Shown here in pieces: positions 1 through 10,660 of a stretch of 64,000 bases of DNA (positions within the stretch are counted from its first letter, which is position 1; every line of letters starts with the position of its first letter). A model generated the notes under the pieces. The model made no database searches. It was not told the DNA's origin and was given only the letters and a program-made list of their open reading frames with translations. Source of the stretch: Spirodela intermedia (lineage: Eukaryota > Streptophyta > Magnoliopsida > Alismatales > Araceae). Both the position numbers and the translations under genes were made by a program. The stretch spans positions 8,086,827 to 8,150,826 of the forward strand of contig LR746272.1 of NCBI GenBank assembly GCA_902729315.2. The letters run 5' to 3'.

Positions 1-1811
1 GCATAAGTAAATAATTTAGGGTATATGATTGGGAGACTTCTAGTTCCTATCAATGGAGTCAAAACTGATGATGGCATTGTTCCTTGAGTTGACTTTCTAA
101 AAAAATCTTCAACCAATCAGCTCCAGGCAAAGTTGACTTTCTTGATGAGGGCACTTTTTAAGGACATGTTCTAGCAAGTTGGCGATAATAGTAACTAAGA
201 GTTCAAATTGTTCTTTGTATTCCTCAACCATCCCTTGTTGTCTAGAAACTACTGACAGAGGGAGCTAGAATAGTTGAAGCTGAAATGTTCAGATAATTGC
301 AATCACAAATTATCCCAATCTCAAAAGGGTTTATGTGCATACGTTTGTTCACTAGAACCAAGTGAGAGCTTTTGCCCTTCCAACATGAGGTTACTTGTGA
401 TGATTTTTTCTATCACTATAAGCTTATATATTAATAAGAATAATTAAACATAGAAAACCCACCCTTTCAAGTTGAGGTCATTAAAGATAACCATCTCTAG
501 TTTCCTCCTCATTGACTAGGGTTCTCTGGCAAGTCACATAAGATTGACCTTGGACTATTTGGGTACGTGCAAATTGTTGTGAGAGGTGTAATGTCAACTA
601 TAGGGTTCCAAATCTTCAAAGTCCTTATGAAACCCTAATTGTAGGCCTCATAGTCATGATTTTAAAAAATATTATGCTGTTGATGAAGCTCATCTAGGGT
701 GGGTACAGATGATATATAGTCCATTTGATGTCAATAGACATCAATATTTCACTCTAAATATCTCTTATGTTAGCTAGATGTCAATTAGATCTTGATAATT
801 ATCTTTCAGCTCTTTTTGAATGATTTTTAGTTTCACATGACTCGTCAAGTCCACTTAAATTATTTTTGTGTTTATTTTAGATATTTTAGAAAATATTATT
901 ATTATATTTGATAAAATTTTCACTTCATTTACCCTCAAAACATGGGTTTTAGACCTCTCACTATACCATCATCATCGTGTTACAAACTGGTCTTCAAGCT
1001 CCTTGCCCGAGAGAGATTAATATATTCTCATAGAATAATGAGGATGGGTGGTGTATTATTTTTTTCCATAATTTATCATTTTTCCGATATTTAAAATAAA
1101 ATAAAAACTATTTTATACCATTTTCAATGGAAACATCGTCGACTCTAGCTGGAGTCGGCGAGCCAAGCCCAATCAGAAAAAAGCTCATAAGAGGCACCAA
1201 GCCCAATAAAAAAAGGCCTCGTGCGGATGAAATTTGGGCCTATAGTACGCTGGCGCCATATCCATCGGACCCTCATGCTGTCAATTATTATTATTATTAT
1301 TTATCATATAATTATACACTTTCTTCCTTTTTTATCCTCATTCAGGATAATTACGAAATCAATCAAGCAGTCAAACGAAACTTGGAAGATCAACCCTGCA
1401 ACAGAGGGCAAGAATCCTAACCCTAGCCTTAGCCGGGTGGGTGTCGATCCGACGAGGAAGACGACGCGGCTGGCCGAAGGGAAAGGTAAAGAGGAGGGAC
1501 GGGGTGGCCTGATGCCCACAGTCTGGGAGATGATCCTTCTTCTAGGGTTTCTGCAACTCCTCCTGTAAGTGTTCTACTGCTTCGATCACAATGGAAATCC
1601 CAAGCACTCAATCTTCTTTCATTCACCGGCGAGAACAGTATAGCAGACGATATGGTAGCATATACGACGAGGATGATTGGGGAACTAAATCAAAGAGGAC
1701 AGCAAACCCAATGGATCCCGACTGAGAGCTTCCTTAATCGGCGTGGAGGGGCCTCCATTACAAGGAAGGTCCCCCTCCCTCTCTGGATCAGGCTTGATAG
1801 GTAGGGGTTGT
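1..1811. other. intergenic, no gene recognised
   Basis: The first 1.1 kb is AT-rich with scattered stop codons on both strands and no recognisable domain. From about 1130 to 1570 there are short overlapping open frames on both strands with no family resemblance. The stretch just before 1812 lies downstream of the boron transporter stop codon and probably holds its 3' untranslated region. I see no transposon end or RNA gene here. Confidence 0.5.
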
Positions 1812-2538
1812 TCAACCGCGAGAGCCTCGCGCGAGAGGGGACGGGCGTGGGCTCGGCGTGCCATGCGATCCCGCGGAGGTTGTTCTTCCGAGCCTCAGGC
1901 TCCTGGCCACCCTCAGTTCCCCCACCCGCGGGCTTCGCTCCAATCTGATGTCGTCGAATGTGCCGGAGGAGGAGCTCGTGATCTTCGGGCTCTGGACATG
2001 GATGATTTCGCCGCGGCTTCGAGTGATCATCTCGCTCAGGATCTCTGCGTCGTCCGCGCGGCCGCTGGCAATCCCCGTCCCATCAGAAGCCTGATCCTGC
2101 GGCATTTGATTTGAATCCATGTCCGGCGAATTCAGCGGCTCCGTCGGAGTTTCTCGAAGAACAGGTTTAGAGAGAGAAAGAGAAGCAGGGGGGCTGACCT
2201 CGAGACCGTACTGCAGGGCCGGCGATTCCTCGTACTCTGCTGCGTCGAGGTCTGTGAGATGGGCGCCCTTGAAGAACTTGGGGAGGGCGTACTGCCGCAC
2301 TGGGACCAGGAGCATGATCAGCAGGGGGAAGAGGACGCCGGCGATGGGGATCCAAGTGAGGCCGAAGCAGAGGAGCAGGTAGGTCAGCTGGAACAGGGTG
2401 AAGGTGGCGATGGTCCTGAAGGGCACCGTCTCCAGGAACGTCACATGGCACTTCTCCAGCACCCTGCAACCAAGAACCAGCGTCAGTCCAGATTCAGAGC
2501 TCTGATCAGTCCATGATTTCAGGGGCCGGAAGATGGAT

Positions 2539-2593
<55 letters not shown>

Positions 2594-4132
2594 ATTTTTA
2601 TCTCTCGTGGCTTACTTGTATCTCCTGCTGGGGGCGGTGAAGAGGAGGAGGATCCTCTCCCAGAACTGGTTACCGGGCAAGCTCTCAATGGCCATGAAGG
2701 CGAAGTACCCCCAGAGGACTGAGGTGGGGATCTTCTTGAGGAACGGCATGGCAGCGAGGCAGCCGCCGACCAACAACGACTGCAACAGGTTGCTGAGCCT
2801 CTGCTCTTTGACCTCGACGTGGAGCAGGTCATCGATGTCCTTGTCAACGTCAAAGGCCGGCTCGAAGACCGGCGCGTCCATGTCGCCGGAGCTCGAAGCC
2901 ATCTGGATCGTTGACTCCTTCAGCTCCTTCAGACCCTGAAGAACAGCAACCAACGTCAAGTAACTCCAGAGATGAATCCAAAATCCTACATGGCTTTTAC
3001 TCACCAAGGTCGTTGGCTGGTGAACCAGCGGCGTCTGCATCTGGTTGTAGGCTTCCTGCATGTCGCCGTAAAGCTGGGTCAAGCTCGAGTTCTGGGCGAT
3101 GCTCTTGCGGGCAGTAGACGCCAGCTTGTTGCGCAGCAGCTGTTTTCAGTGAAGCAATCGCCATTAGAGAAAGGGAGCTCGTCCTCGTTCATAGAGGTTT
3201 CAGCAGAAGAAAGAAAATCTATCCCTGCAACCTGGTGTTTGAGCGTGGCCAGACTCTTGGTGTGCATCGGAGACTGTGGGATGACGCCGTTCGCCGGAGG
3301 GACCCCAATGAGCCCGCAGAGCAAGGTCTGAAGATGCGAACATGGTAAGTAGGATTCGTCGGCCTAATTAATAGGGGTTGCGATTGCCATAAATGGGAAG
3401 GACAGCGCAGACCAGGAAACCCAGGAGGAGGAGGTCGTAGTGATACGAGGAGGGTTTCTTCAGGTTGAACTCTTTCTGCTGGGCCAGCTGCGACGCGACG
3501 CTGTGGTCGAAGTAGTAGAGCACGGCGATCATAGTGGCAGGGATGAAAGCTCCGACTATGTACAGAGGGGGTACGTCCGTCATTTCCTGCCCAGATGACC
3601 AAATCAGAGATCCCATTTAAGAGAGAGAGAGAGAGAGAGAGAGAGGGTGGAGCTCACTTACTGTGATGACAGTCCAGTTGGAGTAGGCCCCTTTAGACCA
3701 GGGATTAGGGCTGAAGAGCCGCCGGGGGATCCCCTTGGGCACTTCCAGGAATGGAACGTAGGAGATCCCAGTCCAGACGACCACCATGAGGGGGACGCCG
3801 TAGTCGGCGATGAACCCTCGCAGCCACCCTGTGATTCCCAGCAAAGCGGAGATTTTTATGGTTTAATGGCCGATTTCAGGAAGAGGGTCGGAGGAAGAAG
3901 ATGAGGACAGGCCGTTGACTTCCAAACCTGTCCCATAGCACCAAGAGCGGGCCTTTCGGCTCCTGAGGCCGGTGAAGAGGAGACCGAATGACAAAACGAC
4001 GGCGAACATTCCGTTCCCGAAGCGCCAGGAGGGCAGGAACTGCGTCTCCACCCGGTTCGCCCTCTCCGGTATCCGGAACTCGTCGATGAGGCCCTGCCAG
4101 GAGTTGCTCTAATCTTAGAGAGAAAAAGAGAG

Positions 4133-4179
<47 letters not shown>

Positions 4180-5001
4180 CCTACCCGTATGGCTTGCTGC
4201 ATGAAGAGCATCGCTATCAGAAGGCCGAATAACTCGCCGGCGACGCGGGTGAATCTGTTGATGATAGAGCAGGCGCCAAGAATGGCCATGATGAAGAGCA
4301 GGAGGGCCGTCCAGACGCAGACCCTGTGAATCGCAAGAGAGAGAGAGGAACATAGAGAGAAAGTGTGAGATGACGATAGGAGGGAGGAGGAGGAGATCTC
4401 TGAATCTGCGACTGGTGGAAGTGGGAGGAAGAAGACGATACCATCCGCTCCACGCCAGGAAGAGCTTCGGGCCCAGATCTTGCCTATCTTTGGCAAACTC
4501 AAACATGAAGGTGTACATGAGCACTGTCGGCTCGGCCACGCCGAGAATGAGGAGCGGCTGCCCTCCGATGATCGAGTGTATGATCCCGCAGAGGGCCGTG
4601 GAGGCGAGCGTCTGAACAGCCGTCAGCGTCCCCTCTGCGCAGATCAGGAAGAAGAAGAAGAAGGAGAAGAAGGATCATTAACACCAACATGACTCAAAAG
4701 TATAATAATTACAGATAGATAGATAGATACCTGTGTTCCTCTCCAGTTGCTCCCCGAAGGATATGACAGGAATCGCCGAGGCGAAGAATATGTACGTCGT
4801 CGGCGCCAGAATCCTGGAATTTGGGACTGAATTAGGCAGAAAGAGAAAAGACGAACCTTCACGCCCGTTGACCGAGAGAAAGAGGGAAAGGGGGTACCTG
4901 TAGCCGGCTCTGAGCCCACCAGTCCAGTCCTGCTTGTAGCATGATAATCGGCCCTTCAGGTCGTTCTTGATCCCGCGGAATGGAATGAATGTCTCTTCCA
5001 T
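1812..5001 (-). CDS. BOR: borate/anion efflux transporter (BOR family, SLC4-like)
   Basis: Exports borate anions across the plasma membrane, as BOR1 does for xylem loading and boron tolerance. The model has 11 exons: 5001-4898, 4813-4731, 4634-4442, 4323-4185, 4093-3928, 3828-3662, 3586-3413, 3327-3232, 3139-3005, 2935-2616 and 2463-1812. These sum to 2229 nt, or 742 residues, close to the roughly 700 of Arabidopsis BOR1. The start [18 protein letters not shown] is the family N-terminus. Diagnostic stretches follow in order: [109 protein letters not shown] and [18 protein letters not shown] long Ser/Arg-rich hydrophilic C-terminal tail follows the last membrane segment, as in BOR1. Several introns contain GA/CT runs. 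The leader upstream carries small upstream ORFs. Family assignment is certain; the BOR1 versus BOR2 or BOR4 clade is not decided. Confidence 0.95.
2541..2595. repeat. (TC)n/(TATC)n microsatellite in BOR intron
   Basis: A run of about twenty TC dinucleotides passes into TATC tetranucleotides. It lies inside the last BOR intron, between exons 2935-2616 and 2463-1812. Read on the gene strand it is a GA run, so it is not the polypyrimidine tract of that intron. Confidence 0.9.
3621..3646. repeat. (GA)n microsatellite in BOR intron
   Basis: A run of thirteen GA dinucleotides within the intron separating the exons 3828-3662 and 3586-3413. On the gene strand it reads as a CT run close to the donor site. 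Confidence 0.9.
4130..4178. repeat. (GATA)n(GA)n microsatellite in BOR intron
   Basis: GATA tetranucleotides pass into a long GA run within the intron between exons 4323-4185 and 4093-3928. On the gene strand it is CT-rich, starting a few bases after the donor. Confidence 0.9.
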
Positions 5002-5375
5002 TGATCGATCTCCCAGTGCCGCAGAGAGGGAGGGTGGGGCGCGGACGCCGCTCGATCACACAGAAATGGACGGAGGGGGGGATATAGGGGTGGGAAATCG
5101 CGGCCTTCGAACTACAAATGTCAACGAATCCAAGATGACGGGGGGTAAGAATTCAATGAGGAAATATTAAGGGAAGCAAAAAGCCGGGGGTTGACGGCGA
5201 TCAGCGAATGCTGCTGCTTGCTGGAGCTCTGTGGATGCAAAAATCGGGCAGTGCTGGGGAAGAATCAGCGGGGGATCCTCGCAATCTGGGAACCCATCTC
5301 ACCTCGCTGGGCTCTCAATCACTGATCGGAATCTCCACCGGATGAGAGAGGTCAACAAGATCCCAAGAAGAACAG

Positions 5376-5381
5376 TTACAT
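5376..5381 (-). promoter_or_regulatory. minimal upstream ORF AUG-UAA in BOR leader
   Basis: On the minus strand the start codon is directly followed by a stop codon, ATGTAA. It lies about 375 nt before the BOR start and within the inferred outer leader exon. In Arabidopsis NIP5;1, AUGUAA in the 5' UTR is the element at which ribosomes stall when boron is high, and BOR1 is known to be translationally repressed through upstream ORFs. Its function here is inference. Confidence 0.45.
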
Positions 5382-5443
5382 ATTTTCTCCGCAGGAAAGA
5401 TGGCGGAGATTCGAGGAAGGACGGAACGCGGGGAGCGTGGATT

Positions 5444-5458
5444 TTAGCGGGTGCCCAT
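5444..5458 (-). promoter_or_regulatory. upstream ORF of four codons in BOR leader
   Basis: ATG GGC ACC CGC TAA on the minus strand encodes MGTR and a stop, within the inferred BOR leader. It is upstream of the AUG-UAA element. It could reduce initiation at the main start. Confidence 0.35.
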
Positions 5459-5477
5459 GGCTATGGCCTCTCCTGCG

Positions 5478-5507
5478 CTACAATCCAGAAGGAGCGTCTC
5501 CCTGCAT
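5478..5507 (-). promoter_or_regulatory. upstream ORF of nine codons in BOR leader
   Basis: An ATG on the minus strand opens a nine-codon frame, MQGDAPSGL, ending in TAG. It is the most upstream of the three small ORFs in the inferred leader. Whether it is inside the transcript depends on the real transcription start. Confidence 0.3.
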
Positions 5508-5659
5508 CAGCGGCGAAGCGGAAGAATTGACGGCGCAGCCACGCCGGATGTCGGCGGTCAAATCTCAGAGAGAAGGGAAGGGAGAGAGAGAGAGAGAACG
5601 AAGGAGGAGGGGTGGGGGCGGTGGCCTTCTGAGGGGAATAGGCTGATACCGGGGAGCCT

Positions 5660-7030
5660 TAAATAAATACTCGTGGGGCTCGAAAGAGGGGGGAGAGATG
5701 AACAGTTTCAGCGCAGCCAAGATTCAACTTCAGGCTAAGCAGCCATTGACCAGTGGGTTCCTGCATGTTCCCGTCCACTAAGCTAGAATATAACCCCTCA
5801 GAGCACCTACATATGGGTAGAGAGAGAGAGAGAGAGACGTAGCTCTTTGGCCGAGAATGGAAGAAGTCCTCCGAGCATCTCCCCGCCAAAGAAAATAAGA
5901 GAAAAACCTTAATTTGTCATCTCCAAGAAAAAAAAAAAGGAAAATCCCAGGGCAAGGCATATGTTTTCCTTGCGTCGCCGTCACTAGCCCACCGCCGCCG
6001 CCGGCGGCGGCGGCGGCGGCGGCGGCGGAAGAGAGCGAGGCGGAAAACAAAAGCCAGCCCAGTTCAGGTGCCCGCTCGAACCTGCCGAGGTGGAAGAGAC
6101 TGGTCCGATCGGCGGTAGAGGGCGATGAATAATCCCTCCCCGAAAAGGGAAATTATGGGACGCCGGAATTATCAAATTCTTCGATTTCCCTTCCCTCTGC
6201 GTCGAGTGGATTCCAAGTGTCAGCCGAAAAGCCTTCCTCCTTTTAGCTTCTTGCCGGACGGATCTCCAGTACAAGGATTTGACCCCCATAACGTCAACAG
6301 CGAGCTACCCTTGAGATAGAGAGAGAGAAATCGAAGATGCCGTTTTCATCTATCGTACACTCTACTGGGATATTATTCCGTCTCAGGACTGGTTTTCCCT
6401 CCATGACCAGGACCCAGACTCTCTCTCTCCCTCGCATTCGGATCTGACATCACTGGGAGCTGGTGCATGGCGTCTGGGTGAGGGTGAGTTTATTATGAGG
6501 AAAAAATAACAATGGAAAATTGTGGTGGAAATCAGACAGCCGTCGGAAAATGGATCTCTCCCGATAACCAACATGAGTAGTCAGTTCGCGGCGACGTTGA
6601 TTTGACACAGACAAGCTGACGATGAAAGGGGACTTCTCCATCCAACACCGACAAGAGGCTCCCCCTTTGCAACCTAGGACTACTGTTCTCATATGGGTTA
6701 ACAGGTAAGCCCTCTTCGTGGCCACTGTTCGCGACTAGATTTAATCCCGGAACCATTTTGGAAGCTCTTAGCAGAAGATAATGACAGGGCTCTAGCGCTG
6801 GCGTGCACCTGTTTCCACAGGAATACCTACAAGGTTGGTGATGACAGCCTCCATGGAGAAGAGGCTCTAGGCTAGTTTCATACATTATCATACCGAGGCC
6901 GTCATTTTCCCCGCAAGGAAGACGAAGGGCCGTAGGTGGGCGGCTAAGTGTTCGTATGCGACCTGTCTTCTACCTCCAAATTGCCTAGAGAGAGAGAGGT
7001 TAGAGATCGAGTTGGACTCCGGGGGGGGGG
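5660..7030. other. intergenic, no gene recognised
   Basis: This stretch contains short GA runs and a pure GCC/GGC trinucleotide tract at about 5990-6030. There are small open frames on both strands without family resemblance. The GGC tract sits about 1 kb upstream of the BOR start. I see no RNA gene or mobile element. Confidence 0.5.
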
Positions 7031-7515
7031 AGGGTTAAGCTTCGAAGAGATGCATTAATGGAAACAAAAGTTTCGGTGAAAGGGAAAGAGAGTTTGATGG
7101 AGAGAGAATTAGAAAAAAAATGATAGGAAGGTCCAAGAGAAACTTGGACTGGGGGAGGGGGGGGGGGGGGGATGAATTTTCAAAGAGATGAGTTGATGAA
7201 AAGATGAATTTTGGTGAAAGGGAAAGAGAGATAGGTACGGAGAGAAATTAGAAAGAAATTATTGAAGGTCAGAGAGAAAGTTGAACTCTGGGGGGGATGA
7301 ACTTTCTCAGAGATGGGTTGATGGAAACAGGACCTTTGGTGATAGGGAAAGAGAAATAGGTACAGAGAGAAATTAGAAAGAAATGATAGGAAGGTCAGAG
7401 AGAAAGTTGGACTCGGTAGGATTAAGCTTCGAAGATATGGGTAGATGGAAATAAGAGTTTCGATGAAAGGGAAAGAGAGATGGATAAAGAAAGAGGGAGA
7501 GAGATTGATAGATGA
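7031..7515. repeat. minisatellite, about four 125-bp purine-rich units
   Basis: Four imperfect direct copies begin near 7033, 7171, 7296 and 7420. Each runs through a segment like GGTGAAAGGGAAAGAGAG, then GGAGAGAAATTAGAAAGAAA, then GGTCAGAGAGAAAGTTG and a G-run. The period is about 138 bp for the first step and about 124-125 bp for the next two. Unit ends are marked by G tracts in the first two copies. The array is followed by more GA-rich sequence to about 7680. Confidence 0.75.
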
Positions 7516-10500
7516 TAGAGGAAGAGAGGCAGAGAGAGAGCCTAATGTAATGATAAAGCAGAACAAGGAGAGTCTCTGGATTAGAAAGTTCACTGTAGGG
7601 AAACCAAGAGCGTGGAGGAAACATGTGAGTGTGCATTAGAGAGAGAGAGTACAGAGTTAGAGAAACAAATAGAGAGAGAACAGGTTTCACGAAATATCAG
7701 GGATCGTCCCCCATTATTTGGGGACGACCACTTGCTGTGACCTGTCACTTTCTTAAATGGTCATTTATTTCTCCTTTGTAGGGCGCTTTTATTTTTTTGT
7801 TTCCATGAAGATCTCCGTGACGTTGGACATGGATATTCATAGCATCTCTTCCGACGAACGCCGGGAAGAGTTGAACATACTTATTATTCCTGTAATTTCA
7901 GTAGCTCCGATTAGTATATGTAAATATATCGTTGCTTGCTTGTATGTTACTAAGCAGCAGCCCATATTTTACACGCGTCATTGAGAGCTAACAGCATTCA
8001 ATCATGGGCAATTTTATATCAAGAAATCTCTCTCTCTCTCTCTCGCACGCTCGCTCGCTCCACCTACATATCTCTATCTAGACAAGGGACGGTATGGACG
8101 GAAGAGGACAATGAGATTGTCTCCATGTCACGTTAGACTCCAAGAGAGAGAAATAGAGCATATCCGAAAGAGTCGTCTGCATGCCACTGGGCGGAAAAGA
8201 GAGGCACTACAGCTTCTCCTACAGGAGGAGAAGACGGTTTGCACCAGCTGGCTCCTCTCTCCGCATGAGCTTCGTCATCTAGAACAGCTGCACTCACTCA
8301 TCCACGCTACGTCCATCGTCCATCATGAGTAGTCTCAGGCGCGGTATCAGTCGGCCCTCCTTGCACCAGCCCCTTCTCTCTGTGTAGACCTGGCAAAAGC
8401 CCTCGGTCTTGAGGAACGGAAGAAGCTCCTCGTTTTCATGTGCAGACTATCTGGATGTTGAGCTGCCCCAATTCAGACGAGTCTTCCCTTCCTCCATCAG
8501 CAAACCTGTCGTGACCGCAGGTGGTCGGTCACGGCCGCACCTTCTCTCTCTCTCCAAAGTTTGAGAGGTACAGAAGTTTCATCACTAATGCCGTCCTTGC
8601 AGTTGCTTTCTGGGTCGTTCACACGTGCGGGATTGAAGATGAGTTATCCCACAGAACCCTAAAACCTCATCTTTAATGGACGGTAGTGCGAGAAAGACGA
8701 GCCTTCCGTCGCAACTTGGAAAAGAATACACCACAGAGTGCTAGTCTGAGATACTCTCCAAAGTGACAGCCCTCGGAGATGGGGAGAGATCCAGAAGAAG
8801 GACGATCCGCTAGAGTCTTCGAGGTCCGTCCACAAGAAAGTGAAGCTTAGAATAAACCGCACAGACAGAGAGAAAGAGCGAGAGAGAGAGAGAGCCGAGT
8901 AAGTGTTTAGGTCAAAAGTGCGGTGAGGCACTAACTCCATTATCCTATCCGTGGTATAATCGGACCCAGAAGTTCATGAGCGGAGGATGAGAAGATGAGA
9001 GAAACGACGAAAAAAGCGAGAAGATTGAACTCTGAAAGTACTCATTAGCAAATAAATTAATGACGACTTGATCGTCCGGATTCTTCCTAGGTTTATCCCA
9101 CGCTTCCTACGATGTTCTTCGGCCCTTCCAAAGATGACTTGTGTCAGAGATCCCATCACTTACAAAGAGAGCATGTATTGCCTCCCTGGCTCTCTCTCCG
9201 TCTCTCTCCTTCCCTCCCTCCTTCCCTCTCTTGTTGCACCAGAGAACTTCGGAATCAGCGCCCATTCCGTTGTGAATCCTGTTCTGACAAGAGAGAAATC
9301 TCCCTCCGGTGTTTGTCGACAGATCCAGCCCTAAAACCTTTAGCTCTCTATAAATACGGAAAAACGCTACCATATTCTGAAGAATCTGAAGCTTTCCCGA
9401 TCATACGAATTTACAATACGGAAAAACCCTCATTCGCCGGTTCCGCACGGCAGAATCTCCTCCTCGTCGAGACCATAACGACGTATCATTTCATAATCCG
9501 TTCCTTCCCCGACTGTTCAGCGTCGAAGAGACGTGTCCAGACGCCATCGACTGAGAGGTTTTCCGCTGTCGGCCATCCATGTGCCCTTCAATGTCCTCCC
9601 CATTAAACAACTTCGGAGCAGAAAAAAGATAGAGCCCAAGTTCAGATTTTATTCACGTTCCAGTTGGTGCGAGTCTGGCGGCTTGAATAAGATGAGACCT
9701 GCCTCTATAAACCCCGAACGCGCCCATTACACAGAGAGAGAGAGAGAGAGGGGGAGTCGGCAGGCACCGGCTCTCCTTGCAAATATACAAAGATTGGGAT
9801 GATGCAACAAACGTGGTCTTACCGCCAATGTTACTTTGATCAACTACAAGAACATTATTCTATGCAGAGAGGACAGACGATGTGTAGTAAAGAAAGATGA
9901 GGGGATGATCTATATTATAATGTTCACGGATCATCGCTTTGACTGATGCGTAGGACTTTTGTTTAAAAATTCCAGGGAGAACTAATCCGCGGGAATTTTT
10001 TAAGCTGCCTGTTCTCCAGTGGCCTTAAAAAGCTTTGCCACTCCCTCTCTAAAAAGCTTCGGCTCTCCATCGATCGAGTGACGAGCTCCTGAGTCACGCA
10101 TTTTGTCGAGGCGTTGCGCAGCGTGGGACGCCACCTATTCATCGCCTACAGTTCGGAGTCGATCTCAGCTGGGTTACCTTGAAATCGATTGACTCGATGC
10201 CAGCAATCGAAAGTCGCATCTCCGTTATCAATTATTGCTCCAGCGACGGCCACATAGAAGAGCAATCGATAGCTTGACTTTGGCAGAATCTGTGGCCATT
10301 ATGAACAAGAACAGCACCCCTTCCTTTATTGTATTGTCGAGCGAGAGTGTTCGTGCCGACAAGTGGGACCAGTCGGGGCGTCCGGTCGGTGCTTTGCAAC
10401 CATAAAAATTGGATTTTGATGCATGCAATATGTTTTATTCCGGTAGGTTCAATCATGGGAAGAGCGTGCGTATTTTGTAAATCTAATTATGTGAGGAATC

Positions 10501-10660
10501 CAGGCAAAGCTTCGGCGGAATTCAATCCGTTCTTCGATGAGACCGATCACTCGTTCCGAGAAACCTTGAGAAACAACACGGTATATTTTGTATCTTCCCA
10601 GAATTTACAGAAAATGGCAAAAAAATGGAAGATCTATCGTTCCACAGTTCGTGGGAATCA
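7516..10660. other. intergenic, no gene recognised
   Basis: About 3 kb between the minisatellite and the end of the DRM gene. It contains short CT/GA runs near 8030, 8885 and 9735 and several small open frames without resemblance to known families. A possible poly(A) signal for DRM, AATAAA on the minus strand, lies at 10330-10325. No mobile element ends were found. Confidence 0.5.

Larger units (their letters stand above)
5002..5660 (-). promoter_or_regulatory. putative 5' leader and promoter of BOR
   Basis: Upstream of the BOR start, the minus strand has a plausible leader intron, with a GTGAGA donor at 5302 and a TTTGTAG acceptor ending at 5112. This would give leader exons of roughly 5640-5303 and 5111-5002. 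A TATTTATTTAA element at about 5660-5670 could be the TATA box. The outer leader exon contains three short upstream ORFs, listed separately. All boundaries are inferred from consensus sites and would need cDNA support. Confidence 0.45.

Noticed and set aside
7000-7700. CRISPR-like array
   Set aside because: The repeats are imperfect, 125 bp long and contiguous, without short identical repeats and unique spacers. It is a eukaryotic minisatellite.
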